Of a stretch of 9,073 bases of DNA, positions 1 through 6,425 are shown in pieces. This stretch comes from Alphaproteobacteria bacterium. Its GTDB lineage: Bacteria > Pseudomonadota > Alphaproteobacteria > DAOWDM01. The notes beneath the pieces were generated by a model that was not told where the DNA came from, made no database searches, and saw only the letters and a list, made by a program, of their open reading frames with translations. The stretch is taken from positions 1 through 9,073 of the forward strand of contig DAOWDM010000173.1 of assembly GCA_030639035.1 (NCBI GenBank), given 5' to 3'. The stretch's first letter is position 1; each line of letters opens with the position of its first letter. The position numbers were made by a program, and so were the translations under genes.

Positions 1-900
1 GCTCTTGCAAATGGAGCTGCTGATTATATTAATAAACCGTCATCTTCACGTGAAATTTCAGGTGGAGACAGGTTCAAGCAAGAACTGCTAGATAAGATAA
101 AAGCTCTTGGTAAAGCTCATCGTCATATGTCAGGTCGTAGAAGTCCTGCTTCAGCTTTAGCAAAAATAACTCCTAAGGTTACTTCAAAAACACCTCCAAA
201 AACACCTTCAAAAACATCTCTAAAAACACCTTCAAAAACACCTTCAAAAACAATTGCGAATCGTAAGGTGTTGGTTGAAGAAAGAATAGTCTTACGAGAA
301 AAGGCAGGAAATTCATTGATTCCAGATGCAATTGCAATAGGAAGTTCTACAGGAGGACCTCAGGCTTTGTTCGAGTTCCTTGGCTCTCTTTCAAAAAGCA
401 ATGTAAAGCAGCCTATTTTTATTACTCAGCATATGCCTGCAACTTTTACAAAGATTCTTGCTGGACACATAGCTAGGATAACAGGAAGAGATGCAAAAGA
501 AGCTGTTGATGGTGAAATTGTAAAAAAGGGTGTAATATATGTTGCTCCAGGCGACTTCCACATGGTTATAAAGGTTGAAGGAACAGATATTGTTTTGCGG
601 TTGCTGCAAACTCCTCCTTTGAATTTTTGCCGTCCGTCTGTTGACCCTATGTTCGAAAGTATTGCCAAGGTTTATGGAAAGAAAGTTCTTGCTATTGTTC
701 TTACTGGAATGGGTAATGATGGCACGAATGGTGCTGGTTGTATAGCCCATGCAGGAGGTTTTGTAATCGCACAGGACGAAGCAACTAGCGTAGTTTGGGG
801 AATGCCTGGTTCTGTTGCTAGAGCAGGTGTGTGCAGTGCTATTTTGCCAATTAAAAAAATAGCCCCATATGTAGATAAAATTGTAACTGGACAAAAGTAA
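1..900 (+). CDS. cheB: Chemotaxis response regulator protein-glutamate methylesterase CheB (5' end missing)
   Basis: CheB removes methyl groups from (and deamidates) glutamyl sites of chemoreceptors, resetting adaptation. The reading frame is open from base 1, so the gene starts upstream; 299 residues are visible. Residues 1-40 are the end of a receiver domain, with ADYINKP carrying the conserved switch lysine. Residues about 61-84 form a Thr/Pro/Ser/Lys linker of six tetrapeptides. From about residue 108 comes the methylesterase domain. Its catalytic triad is visible as Ser116 in GSSTGGP, His144 in TQHMP and Asp240 in GMGNDG. The ATG at 127 lies after the receiver domain and is not the start. 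Compared with the usual ~350 residues, roughly 80-90 N-terminal residues lie outside the window. CheR follows after one base, so the two are surely cotranscribed, probably at the 3' end of a larger che operon (inference). Confidence 0.96.
   Translation, partial: ALANGAADYINKPSSSREISGGDRFKQELLDKIKALGKAHRHMSGRRSPASALAKITPKVTSKTPPKTPSKTSLKTPSKTPSKTIANRKVLVEERIVLREKAGNSLIPDAIAIGSSTGGPQALFEFLGSLSKSNVKQPIFITQHMPATFTKILAGHIARITGRDAKEAVDGEIVKKGVIYVAPGDFHMVIKVEGTDIVLRLLQTPPLNFCRPSVDPMFESIAKVYGKKVLAIVLTGMGNDGTNGAGCIAHAGGFVIAQDEATSVVWGMPGSVARAGVCSAILPIKKIAPYVDKIVTGQK
181..252 (+). repeat. Six tandem 12-bp units in the cheB linker
   Basis: Six consecutive 12-base units, most close to ccttcaaaaaca, encode the tetrapeptides TSKT, PPKT, PSKT, SLKT, PSKT and PSKT. 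The array is in frame and falls exactly in the flexible linker between the receiver and methylesterase domains of CheB. Units 3, 5 and 6 are identical, which suggests recent slippage or duplication. Unit number could vary between strains without breaking the frame (inference). Confidence 0.9.
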
Positions 901-901
901 T

Positions 902-1891
902 ATGAAACCAGAAGATTTTGATTTTATTGCTGCTATTCTTAAGGAGAAATCTGGGTTAGTGCTTTCTCGTGACAAGGCGTATCTGATGGAAAGCCGTCTT
1001 TTGCCTGTTGCACGTAAAAACAATCTTAAAAATATTGAAGAGCTAGTTGGTGCTGTTCGTGGTAAAGACAAGTCATTGCAAAAAGATGTTATAGAAGCAA
1101 TGACAACAAATGAATCTTTCTTCTTCCGTGACACAAGACCTTTTGATCAGTTTCGTCAGATTATTTTGCCTCATATGCTTGAAAATAGAGCAGATAAAAA
1201 ATCATTTAGAATATGGTGTGCTGCATGTTCAAGTGGTCAAGAACCTTATTCTATTGCAATGATATTAAAAGAAGAGGCTGCAAAATTTGCAGGTTGGAAA
1301 ATAGATATTGTTGCAACAGATTTATCAACAGAAATTTTATCAAAAGCAAAGGACGGAAAATATACTCAGTTTGAAGTACAAAGAGGATTGCCTGTGCAAT
1401 TGTTAATTAAGTATTTCAAAAAAGAAGGGGATACGTGGATTATTGACCCTAGTCTCAAATCAATGGTTTCTTACAAAGAATTTAATTTGCTTAATGATTT
1501 CAAAGGATTAGGTTCTTTTGATGTTGTTTTTTGCCGTAATGTGCTTATTTATTTTGATCAGGCGACAAAAACAAGCGTTCTTTCTAAAGTTTCAAGTGTA
1601 ATGGTTAAAGATAGTTTTTTATACCTTGGAGGAGCAGAAACAGTCCTTGGTGTTTCGGATAAATTTAAACCAATTTCTGGTCAACGTGGAATGTACTCTC
1701 TTAGCAATGGACGGGCGACTTCTGCGATTAAACCTCTTGAAAAGTCTGCTTTTGGGGGCAATAAACCTGCGATTGGAGCGGTTAAAGCTTCTGCTGCAAT
1801 GAAAGTTCCTGTGGCAGGAAGGGGGAATCCTCCTGTTGGAGCTAGGGCTTTTGTTGCTAGAGCAACAGACCCATTAGTGAAAAAAAGCTGA
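902..1891 (+). CDS. cheR: Chemotaxis protein methyltransferase CheR with C-terminal low-complexity tail
   Basis: CheR transfers methyl groups from S-adenosylmethionine to receptor glutamates, opposing CheB. The protein has 329 residues. Residues 1-75 are the helical CheR N domain, ending in the typical TTNESFFFRD. The SAM-binding fold follows, with motif I around CAACSSGQEPYS (107-118), the acidic ATDLS (138-142), FCRNVLIYFD (210-219) and YLGGAETV (241-248). The conserved enzyme ends near residue 267. The last ~60 residues are Ala/Gly/Pro/Lys-rich with no recognisable domain. No clear ribosome site precedes the ATG, which lies one base after the cheB stop, so translation is probably coupled to cheB. 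Confidence 0.96.
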   Translation: MKPEDFDFIAAILKEKSGLVLSRDKAYLMESRLLPVARKNNLKNIEELVGAVRGKDKSLQKDVIEAMTTNESFFFRDTRPFDQFRQIILPHMLENRADKKSFRIWCAACSSGQEPYSIAMILKEEAAKFAGWKIDIVATDLSTEILSKAKDGKYTQFEVQRGLPVQLLIKYFKKEGDTWIIDPSLKSMVSYKEFNLLNDFKGLGSFDVVFCRNVLIYFDQATKTSVLSKVSSVMVKDSFLYLGGAETVLGVSDKFKPISGQRGMYSLSNGRATSAIKPLEKSAFGGNKPAIGAVKASAAMKVPVAGRGNPPVGARAFVARATDPLVKKS

Positions 1892-1967
1892 GTTTTTATG
1901 GTTAATTTAAAGTAATATCAATGGTTTTTATTGTTTTTTAAGTAAAAATCTCTCACTTTTTAATGAC

Positions 1968-1996
1968 TTGACGATATGCGTCTTGTCTGGCAACAT
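1968..1996 (+). promoter_or_regulatory. Possible sigma-70-type promoter for ihfB
   Basis: TTGACG (1968-1973) is followed by a 17-base spacer and CAACAT (1991-1996). The -35 box matches well; the -10 box keeps only the key A at position 2 plus the final AT, which is acceptable for alphaproteobacterial promoters. Transcription would start near 2003, about 30 bases before the GTG of ihfB. This places the earlier in-frame ATG (1976) inside the promoter. No experimental support. Confidence 0.45.
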
Positions 1997-2020
1997 TTTA
2001 CAAGTTGGCAATTCTACAGC

Positions 2021-2025
2021 AAAGG
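2021..2025 (+). promoter_or_regulatory. Ribosome binding site that fixes the ihfB start
   Basis: AAAGG lies seven bases before the GTG at 2033, a good spacing. It supports GTG initiation over the upstream ATG at 1976, whose extra 19 residues do not resemble the family. Confidence 0.55.
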
Positions 2026-2032
2026 TATAGCC

Positions 2033-2311
2033 GTGATCAGGTCAGAACTAATAATACGTCTTGCAGAACTTAATCCGCATTTATATCAGCGTGATATTGA
2101 ATGTATTGTAAATACTGTTTTTAATGAGATAACAGATGCTTTAACCAGAGGGGCTCGTGTCGAGTTGCGTGGGTTTGGTGCATTTTCTGTTAAGAAACGT
2201 GATGCGAGGCAGGGAAGAAATCCTCGTACTGGTAAAACAGTTCATGTTGAGGCAAAGGTTGTTTCTGTATTCAAAGCAGGAAAAAAACTGCGAGAAAAAG
2301 TTAATAGCTAG
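2033..2311 (+). CDS. ihfB: Integration host factor subunit beta (HU/IHF family)
   Basis: IHF-beta pairs with IHF-alpha to bind and sharply bend DNA in the nucleoid. From the GTG the protein has 92 residues, close to the usual ~94. It opens with the family N-terminus (M/V)IRSELI, followed by NPHLYQRD. The DNA-binding arm reads GRNPRTG (61-67), and Pro64 is the residue that intercalates at the kink. FKAGKKLRE (80-88) matches the C-terminus. The frame could be extended to an ATG at 1976, but the added segment (hydrophobic, Trp-rich) is unlike any HU/IHF protein and overlaps the likely promoter. Assignment to beta rather than alpha rests on the N-terminal motif and on lapA following, as is common in proteobacteria. 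Confidence 0.93.
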   Translation: MIRSELIIRLAELNPHLYQRDIECIVNTVFNEITDALTRGARVELRGFGAFSVKKRDARQGRNPRTGKTVHVEAKVVSVFKAGKKLREKVNS

Positions 2312-2321
2312 GGATTAGACT

Positions 2322-2648
2322 GTGGTAAAATTATCAACTTGGCTATTTGGCTTTCCTTTGGCAATAGTAATTATTGTTTTTGCTATATCTAACCGTACTT
2401 CTGTTGATTTCGAGTTATGGCCTTTTCCTTATACGGTAAATATGCCTGTATATGTGGCTGTTCTTGGCGTTTCTGTTCCTGCTTTTATTTTAGGCGGTTT
2501 TGTTTCTTGGGTTTCTAGTGGTAAAGTACGCAAAGAAAATAGAAAAAGAGCAAAACGCATAAAAGAGCTGGAAAAGCAGATTATACAAATAAAAAAAGAT
2601 ACAGAAAAAGAACAAGAAAATTCAGAAATTCCAGAGGTTCTATTGTGA
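2322..2648 (+). CDS. lapA: LapA domain (DUF1049) inner-membrane protein
   Basis: This is a small membrane protein of 108 residues. Hydrophobic segment one is about residues 6-23 and segment two about 42-65. They flank the family signature SNRTSVDFELWPFPY (23-37). A basic, charged, probably coiled-coil cytoplasmic tail covers about 67-99. In Escherichia coli, LapA belongs to the lapAB pair linked to lipopolysaccharide synthesis control; whether this protein acts the same way is unknown, and no lapB lies beside it here. It starts with GTG, preceded by AGGGA at 2310-2314 with seven bases of spacing. The ihfB stop is ten bases upstream. Its own TGA overlaps the GTG of pyrF in a GTGA, implying coupled translation. 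Confidence 0.85.
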   Translation: MVKLSTWLFGFPLAIVIIVFAISNRTSVDFELWPFPYTVNMPVYVAVLGVSVPAFILGGFVSWVSSGKVRKENRKRAKRIKELEKQIIQIKKDTEKEQENSEIPEVLL

Positions 2649-3409
2649 CAGATTATTCAAAAAACATATTTTGTGCTATAAACACAACAGATTTGGGTCA
2701 AGCAACAGCTATGGCTGCACAGGTATCTGAATTTGTCGGCGGTATAATGCTTGGAATGGAGTGCTTTACTGCAAATGGTCATAAAGGCATAAAGCAGGTT
2801 TTGCGAGCTTGTGAGCTTCCACTTTATTTGGATATGAAATTTCACGATATTCCAAGCACTGTTGCCAGAGCGATTAAAGCAATTGCTCCTGTTGCACCGC
2901 AGTATATAACATTACATGCGAGTGGCGGGAAAGAAATGCTTAAAGCTGCTTTGGAAGCATCTTATGATTTTCAAGACGCACAGGCAGTTCCTGTGCCAAA
3001 GTTAATTGCTTCTACTGTTCTTACAAGTATTGATGAGAGCACCTTTCCAGATACTGATGAAGGAAAACTTTCCGACAAAGTAAAAAGGCTTGCTGATATA
3101 ACAAAGGAAGCAGGGCTTGCAGGTGTTGAATGTGCAGTTGCAGAAGCAGCAGAGCTAAGAAAATTCCTTGGAGACGATATGCTTATAGTCGTTTCAGGTA
3201 TTCGCCCGCATTGGTCAAAAGAAATTATTGATCAAAGAAGAACGGATTCTCCATTTAGTGCCATTAGTGCTGGTGCAGATATTCTTATTATAGGTCGTCC
3301 TATTACAGAGAGTCCTAATCCTTCTCTTGCCGCAAAACGTATTGCAACAGAGCTTATTGACATCAATTTATCCGAAGAAGATAAAATAGACGATGCCGAT
3401 AAAGGTTAA
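2645..3409 (+). CDS. pyrF: Orotidine 5'-phosphate decarboxylase-like protein with altered active site
   Basis: The family converts orotidine monophosphate to UMP, the last step of de novo pyrimidine synthesis. The 254-residue frame is intact, with GTG start. Retained signatures are DMKFHDIP (63-70, with Asp63, Lys65 and Asp68 of the catalytic tetrad), STVLTSI, DQRR and IGRPIT. Two normally invariant residues are changed. Asn13 in CAINTTD replaces the ribose-contacting Asp (E. coli Asp22). Met35 in GGIMLGME replaces the tetrad Lys (E. coli Lys44). The usual PGIRP is SGIRP (Ser184). All three fit single-base changes from likely ancestral codons. Family knowledge says loss of that Lys severely impairs catalysis, so this copy is probably weak or inactive (inference); a changed function cannot be excluded. 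Its 3' end overlaps the trpF remnant by 17 bases. Confidence 0.9.
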   Translation: MTDYSKNIFCAINTTDLGQATAMAAQVSEFVGGIMLGMECFTANGHKGIKQVLRACELPLYLDMKFHDIPSTVARAIKAIAPVAPQYITLHASGGKEMLKAALEASYDFQDAQAVPVPKLIASTVLTSIDESTFPDTDEGKLSDKVKRLADITKEAGLAGVECAVAEAAELRKFLGDDMLIVVSGIRPHWSKEIIDQRRTDSPFSAISAGADILIIGRPITESPNPSLAAKRIATELIDINLSEEDKIDDADKG

Positions 3410-3530
3410 AATCTGCAGTGTTTCAACAAAAGACACTATAGTGGATATATCATCAGGAGTTGAAGATTCCTCAGTTGTAAAAAACATAGGAAAACTTCAC
3501 GACTTTTTGAAAAAAGCAAAACAGTTATAA
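3393..3530 (+). pseudogene. trpF: Internally deleted remnant of phosphoribosylanthranilate isomerase (trpF)
   Basis: A 45-codon ORF fills the place where trpF normally sits. Its start, MPIKVKICSVSTKDTI, matches the TrpF N-terminus (consensus KVKICGLST). It runs straight into VDISSGVEDSSVVK and a helix ending in KKAKQL, which match the TrpF C-terminus (consensus VDxSSGVExxPGVK). About 160 central residues (roughly 0.5 kb), including the catalytic Asp and most of the TIM barrel, are missing. The deletion is in frame. The N-terminal catalytic Cys8 remains, but the following Gly is Ser and the C-terminal PG is SV, so drift is visible on both sides. It cannot be an active enzyme. The start overlaps pyrF by 17 bases and the stop lies three bases before trpB, so it could still carry ribosomes from pyrF to trpB (inference). 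Confidence 0.88.
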
Positions 3531-3533
3531 ATC

Positions 3534-4745
3534 ATGACAAACTCAATTAACTACAATTCTTTTCCTGACAAAAAAGGTCATTTTGGTATTTATGGAGGGT
3601 TCTTTGTTGCAGAAACATTGATGCCTTTGATTCTGAAAGTGGCTGATGCATATGAAAAAGCTACCAAAGACCCTTCTTTTCAGGAAGAAATTGACTATTA
3701 CTTTAAGCATTATGTCGGAAGACCAAGCCCTCTTTATTTTGCAAAACGTCTTACGGAAAAATGCGGTGGAGCAAAAATCTACTTAAAACGTGAGGACTTA
3801 AACCATACTGGAGCTCACAAAATAAACAACAGTATAGGTCAAATTCTTCTTGCAAAGCGTATGGGTAAAAAACGAATTATTGCTGAAACTGGAGCTGGAC
3901 AGCATGGAGTTGCGGTTGCAACTGTATGTGCTTTGTTTGATATGCAGTGCGTTATTTTCATGGGTGCTGTTGATATAGAGCGTCAAAAGCCCAATGTGTT
4001 TCGTATGAAGTTGCTTGGTGCAGAAGTAAGACCATCAAAAAGTGGTTCTGCTACATTGAAAGATGCTATAAACGATGCCATGCGTGATTGGGTTGCGAAT
4101 GTAGATGATACTTATTATATGTTCGGAACTGCGGCTGGACCTCACCCTTTCCCTATGATGGTGCGTGATTTCCACACAGTCATAGGACGTGAAGTTAAAC
4201 AGCAGATAATAGAACAGGAAAATAAACTGCCTGATGTTCTGGTTGCTTGTGTTGGCGGAGGTTCTAACGCTATCGGGCTTTTCCGCCCGTTTTTAAATAA
4301 CAAAGAAATAAAAATGATAGGAGTTGAAGCTGCTGGAAAAGGTCTTGAAACAGGTCTGCACAGTGCTCCGCTTAATGATGGTTCTGCTGGAATTTTACAT
4401 GGTAGCCGTACTTATATTATGCAGGACGATGACGGGCAGATAAAAAATGCTCATTCAATTTCAGCAGGGCTTAATTATCCTGGAATCGGTGCAGAACATT
4501 CTTGGCTGAAAGATATAGAAAGGGCTGAATACGTGGCTGTTAAAGACGATGAAGCATTAAAAACTTTTTCTGAAGTAACACGTTTAGAAGGAATACTTCC
4601 AGCTTTGGAATCATGCCATGCTGTTTCTCATGCTATGAAAATAGCTAAAAATATGACTTCTGATAAAATCATAGTGGTTAATTTAAGCGGTCGTGGCGAC
4701 AAAGATGTTGATACCGTTGCAAAATTCATGGGAGTAGACCTATGA
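3534..4745 (+). CDS. trpB: Tryptophan synthase beta chain
   Basis: TrpB is the PLP enzyme that joins indole and L-serine to give L-tryptophan. At 403 residues it is full length and its active site looks intact. The PLP lysine is Lys96 in HTGAHKINN, the catalytic Glu118 lies in AETGAGQHG, and R150 is in DIERQKPNVF. The phosphate-binding GGGSNA is at 241-246, and Ser385 in NLSGRGDKD contacts the PLP ring. Lys176 in ATLKDA corresponds to the lysine (Lys167 in enterobacteria) that makes the allosteric salt bridge to TrpA. Minor oddities are GGFF where alphaproteobacteria usually have GGRF, and ESCHA for ESSHA. It follows the trpF remnant after three bases and overlaps trpA by ATGA. With TrpF and TrpA damaged, it may work on external indole (inference). 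Confidence 0.97.
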   Translation: MTNSINYNSFPDKKGHFGIYGGFFVAETLMPLILKVADAYEKATKDPSFQEEIDYYFKHYVGRPSPLYFAKRLTEKCGGAKIYLKREDLNHTGAHKINNSIGQILLAKRMGKKRIIAETGAGQHGVAVATVCALFDMQCVIFMGAVDIERQKPNVFRMKLLGAEVRPSKSGSATLKDAINDAMRDWVANVDDTYYMFGTAAGPHPFPMMVRDFHTVIGREVKQQIIEQENKLPDVLVACVGGGSNAIGLFRPFLNNKEIKMIGVEAAGKGLETGLHSAPLNDGSAGILHGSRTYIMQDDDGQIKNAHSISAGLNYPGIGAEHSWLKDIERAEYVAVKDDEALKTFSEVTRLEGILPALESCHAVSHAMKIAKNMTSDKIIVVNLSGRGDKDVDTVAKFMGVDL

Positions 4746-5548
4746 CAGAACGCATAAAAAATCGTTTTGAAGCTTTGAAAAAAGAAGGTCGAAGCGGGCT
4801 AATTACATTTACAACCGCAGGAGATCCTGATTTTGAAACGTCTTTGGAAATCTTAAAAAGCCTTCCAAAAGCAGGAGCAGATTTAATAGAGCTTGGAATC
4901 CCATTTTCTGACCCTATAGCTGACGGCAAAGCCATTCAGGAAGCATCTCAGCGAGCATTAAAAGCTGGAATGAATGTTAAACGTGTTCTTGATATGGTTA
5001 GCATTTTCCGTGAAAATGATAAAGAAACTCCAATAATTCTTATGGGATACTATAATCCTGTTTATAAATATGGAGTTGATGCTTTTGCAAAAGATGCAGC
5101 AAAAGCTGGAGTTGATGGACTAATTATTGTAGATGTTCCTCCAGAAGAAGCTGATGAACTCCTAATTCCGCTTAAAAAAAACAATCTTGATATGATTTTT
5201 CTTGCAACCCAAACTACAGATGATGAGCGTCTGCCAAAGGTCTTAAAAAATGCTGGCGGTTTTATTTATTATGTATCAATAGCAGGAATAACAGGAGCTG
5301 CTTCTGCTTCCGAAGATGCAATAAAAACAGCAGTGAAGCGTTTAAGAAAGTACACAAAACTGCCAATTGCCGTAGATTTCGATATCAAAACCCCAAAGCA
5401 AGTCAAGGCTGTTGCTAATCTTGCAGATGCGATTGTCGTAGGTTCTGCAATTGTTAAAATAATCGAGGATTCAAAAGAACTTTCTAAACAAGAAATAGTT
5501 GGAAAAGTGCTTGAATTTGTGAAAACACTTGCAATAGACAAAAAGTAA
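4742..5548 (+). CDS. trpA: Tryptophan synthase alpha chain with double Gly-to-Asp change in phosphate loop
   Basis: TrpA normally splits indole-3-glycerol phosphate into indole and glyceraldehyde 3-phosphate and passes indole to TrpB. The 268-residue frame is complete. Catalytic Glu50 (E. coli Glu49) and Asp61 (Asp60) are kept, as are ITGA (183-186) and VVGSAIVKII (232-241). Asp57, the partner of the TrpB salt bridge, is also kept. However, the phosphate-binding GFGI reads DFDI, with Asp212 and Asp214 at E. coli positions 211 and 213. ADGP is ADGK (Lys63), and ATPTTD is ATQTTD (Gln157). Classical E. coli mutations at Gly211 and Gly213 abolish activity. The likely outcome is a protein that folds and binds TrpB but cannot bind its phosphorylated substrate (inference). 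The ATG overlaps the trpB stop. Confidence 0.93.
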   Translation: MTERIKNRFEALKKEGRSGLITFTTAGDPDFETSLEILKSLPKAGADLIELGIPFSDPIADGKAIQEASQRALKAGMNVKRVLDMVSIFRENDKETPIILMGYYNPVYKYGVDAFAKDAAKAGVDGLIIVDVPPEEADELLIPLKKNNLDMIFLATQTTDDERLPKVLKNAGGFIYYVSIAGITGAASASEDAIKTAVKRLRKYTKLPIAVDFDIKTPKQVKAVANLADAIVVGSAIVKIIEDSKELSKQEIVGKVLEFVKTLAIDKK

Positions 5549-5592
5549 GTGTAAAGTATATTTGTTATATTGTTGTACGAGGTATAAATGTC

Positions 5593-6324
5593 ATGAAATA
5601 TCAAATAAAAAGCGTTGCTGACAAAAGCGTTCTTTACGAAAAAGAAGCTTCAAGTCTTAAAGAATGCGTTGAGTCAGCTGTAAAAGAAAATGTTGAATTA
5701 AATTATGCAGACCTCAGAGGTGTAGACTTAGCAGGTGCGAATCTTAATAATGCAAACTTAAAAGGGGCATGGCTGCAAAGGTCTGATTTGCATGGAGCAA
5801 CTCTTAAACATGCGAATCTTAGTTCTTCTAATATGGCTGCTACAAAAGCAAGAGATGCTGATTTAGATGGTGCAAATCTTGAAAATGCTAATATGACTGG
5901 TATGAATGCAACAAATGCAAATATGCGTTATGTCAATGCAAAACATGCAGTTTTAGACAGTGCGAAACTTATAGAAACAAAGCTTAACGGTGCTGATCTT
6001 AAAAGTGCAAGCATGGAAGATGTTAAAGCTAGCAAAGCAAATATGGGAATGGCTAATCTTGAAGGTGCAAGATGTACAAAAGGCGATTTCTCAGACGTTG
6101 TCTTTCAAGGCTCAAATCTTAAAGGCGTTAATTTTGCTAGAGCAAATCTTAAAAGTGCAAAATTCAACAATGCGAAAATGAACAGAGCTAATTTAAATAA
6201 AGCTGAGTTTTCAGGCAAACTTACAGAAATTAAATGCAAATTTATGGCTGGTTCATATAAAAAGAATAACAAAACAGCCGAAAGAACAGTTGTTGAAATG
6301 TTAAAAGGGCATAAAGGTCGATAA
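5593..6324 (+). CDS. Pentapeptide-repeat protein, 34 repeats in one register
   Basis: The 243-residue protein has a short N-terminal region (1-36) of the kind often found before such repeats, with a lysine-rich tail after about 208. Between them, Leu, Met, Phe or Ala falls at every fifth position from Leu41 to Phe206 without a break. That gives 34 pentapeptides of the A(D/N)LXX type, such as ADLRG, ANLNN and ANLKG. Such repeats fold as a right-handed quadrilateral beta-helix, here about eight to nine coils. By count, the repeat region is modestly positive, unlike the acidic DNA mimics Qnr and MfpA. No signal peptide or membrane segment is seen, so it is probably cytoplasmic. Function is unknown. 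GAGG at 5579-5582 lies ten bases before the ATG; a two-codon ORF (ATG at 5588) overlaps the start. It separates trpA from accD, which are usually adjacent in alphaproteobacteria. Confidence 0.93.
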   Translation: MKYQIKSVADKSVLYEKEASSLKECVESAVKENVELNYADLRGVDLAGANLNNANLKGAWLQRSDLHGATLKHANLSSSNMAATKARDADLDGANLENANMTGMNATNANMRYVNAKHAVLDSAKLIETKLNGADLKSASMEDVKASKANMGMANLEGARCTKGDFSDVVFQGSNLKGVNFARANLKSAKFNNAKMNRANLNKAEFSGKLTEIKCKFMAGSYKKNNKTAERTVVEMLKGHKGR

Positions 6325-6425
6325 ATTTATCAATCAGATTCATTAATGCAACAGAAAATTGATAGCCATTTATGTAATATGCTGTTAAAACGTAAAAAGT
6401 TATAAACTTGATTGGCTGATGTTTT

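Noticed and set aside
391..1134. Long antisense open frame opposite cheB and cheR
   Set aside because: It lies opposite two well-supported genes, its protein is Ser/Asn/Cys-rich with no recognisable motif, and it spans their boundary. It is a coding shadow.
1919..1939. Possible terminator after cheR: CAAT/ATTG stem followed by six T
   Set aside because: The stem is only four base pairs with one G-C pair, too weak to call in A+T-rich DNA.
3393..3530. Reading the 45-codon ORF as a novel small protein
   Set aside because: Both halves match opposite ends of TrpF, at the expected trpF position, so a deletion remnant explains it better.
5990..6181. Open frame inside the pentapeptide-repeat gene in another frame
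   Set aside because: Its regular LILKVQ-like pattern simply reflects the DNA repeats read in the wrong frame.
5593..6324. Qnr/MfpA-like gyrase-protecting DNA mimic
   Set aside because: The repeat region has more Lys/Arg than Asp/Glu by count, whereas the DNA mimics are strongly acidic.
6359..6406. Possible accD promoter (TTGATA at 6359, TATAAA at 6401)
   Set aside because: The boxes are 36 bases apart, and neither has a convincing partner at 16-18 bases.
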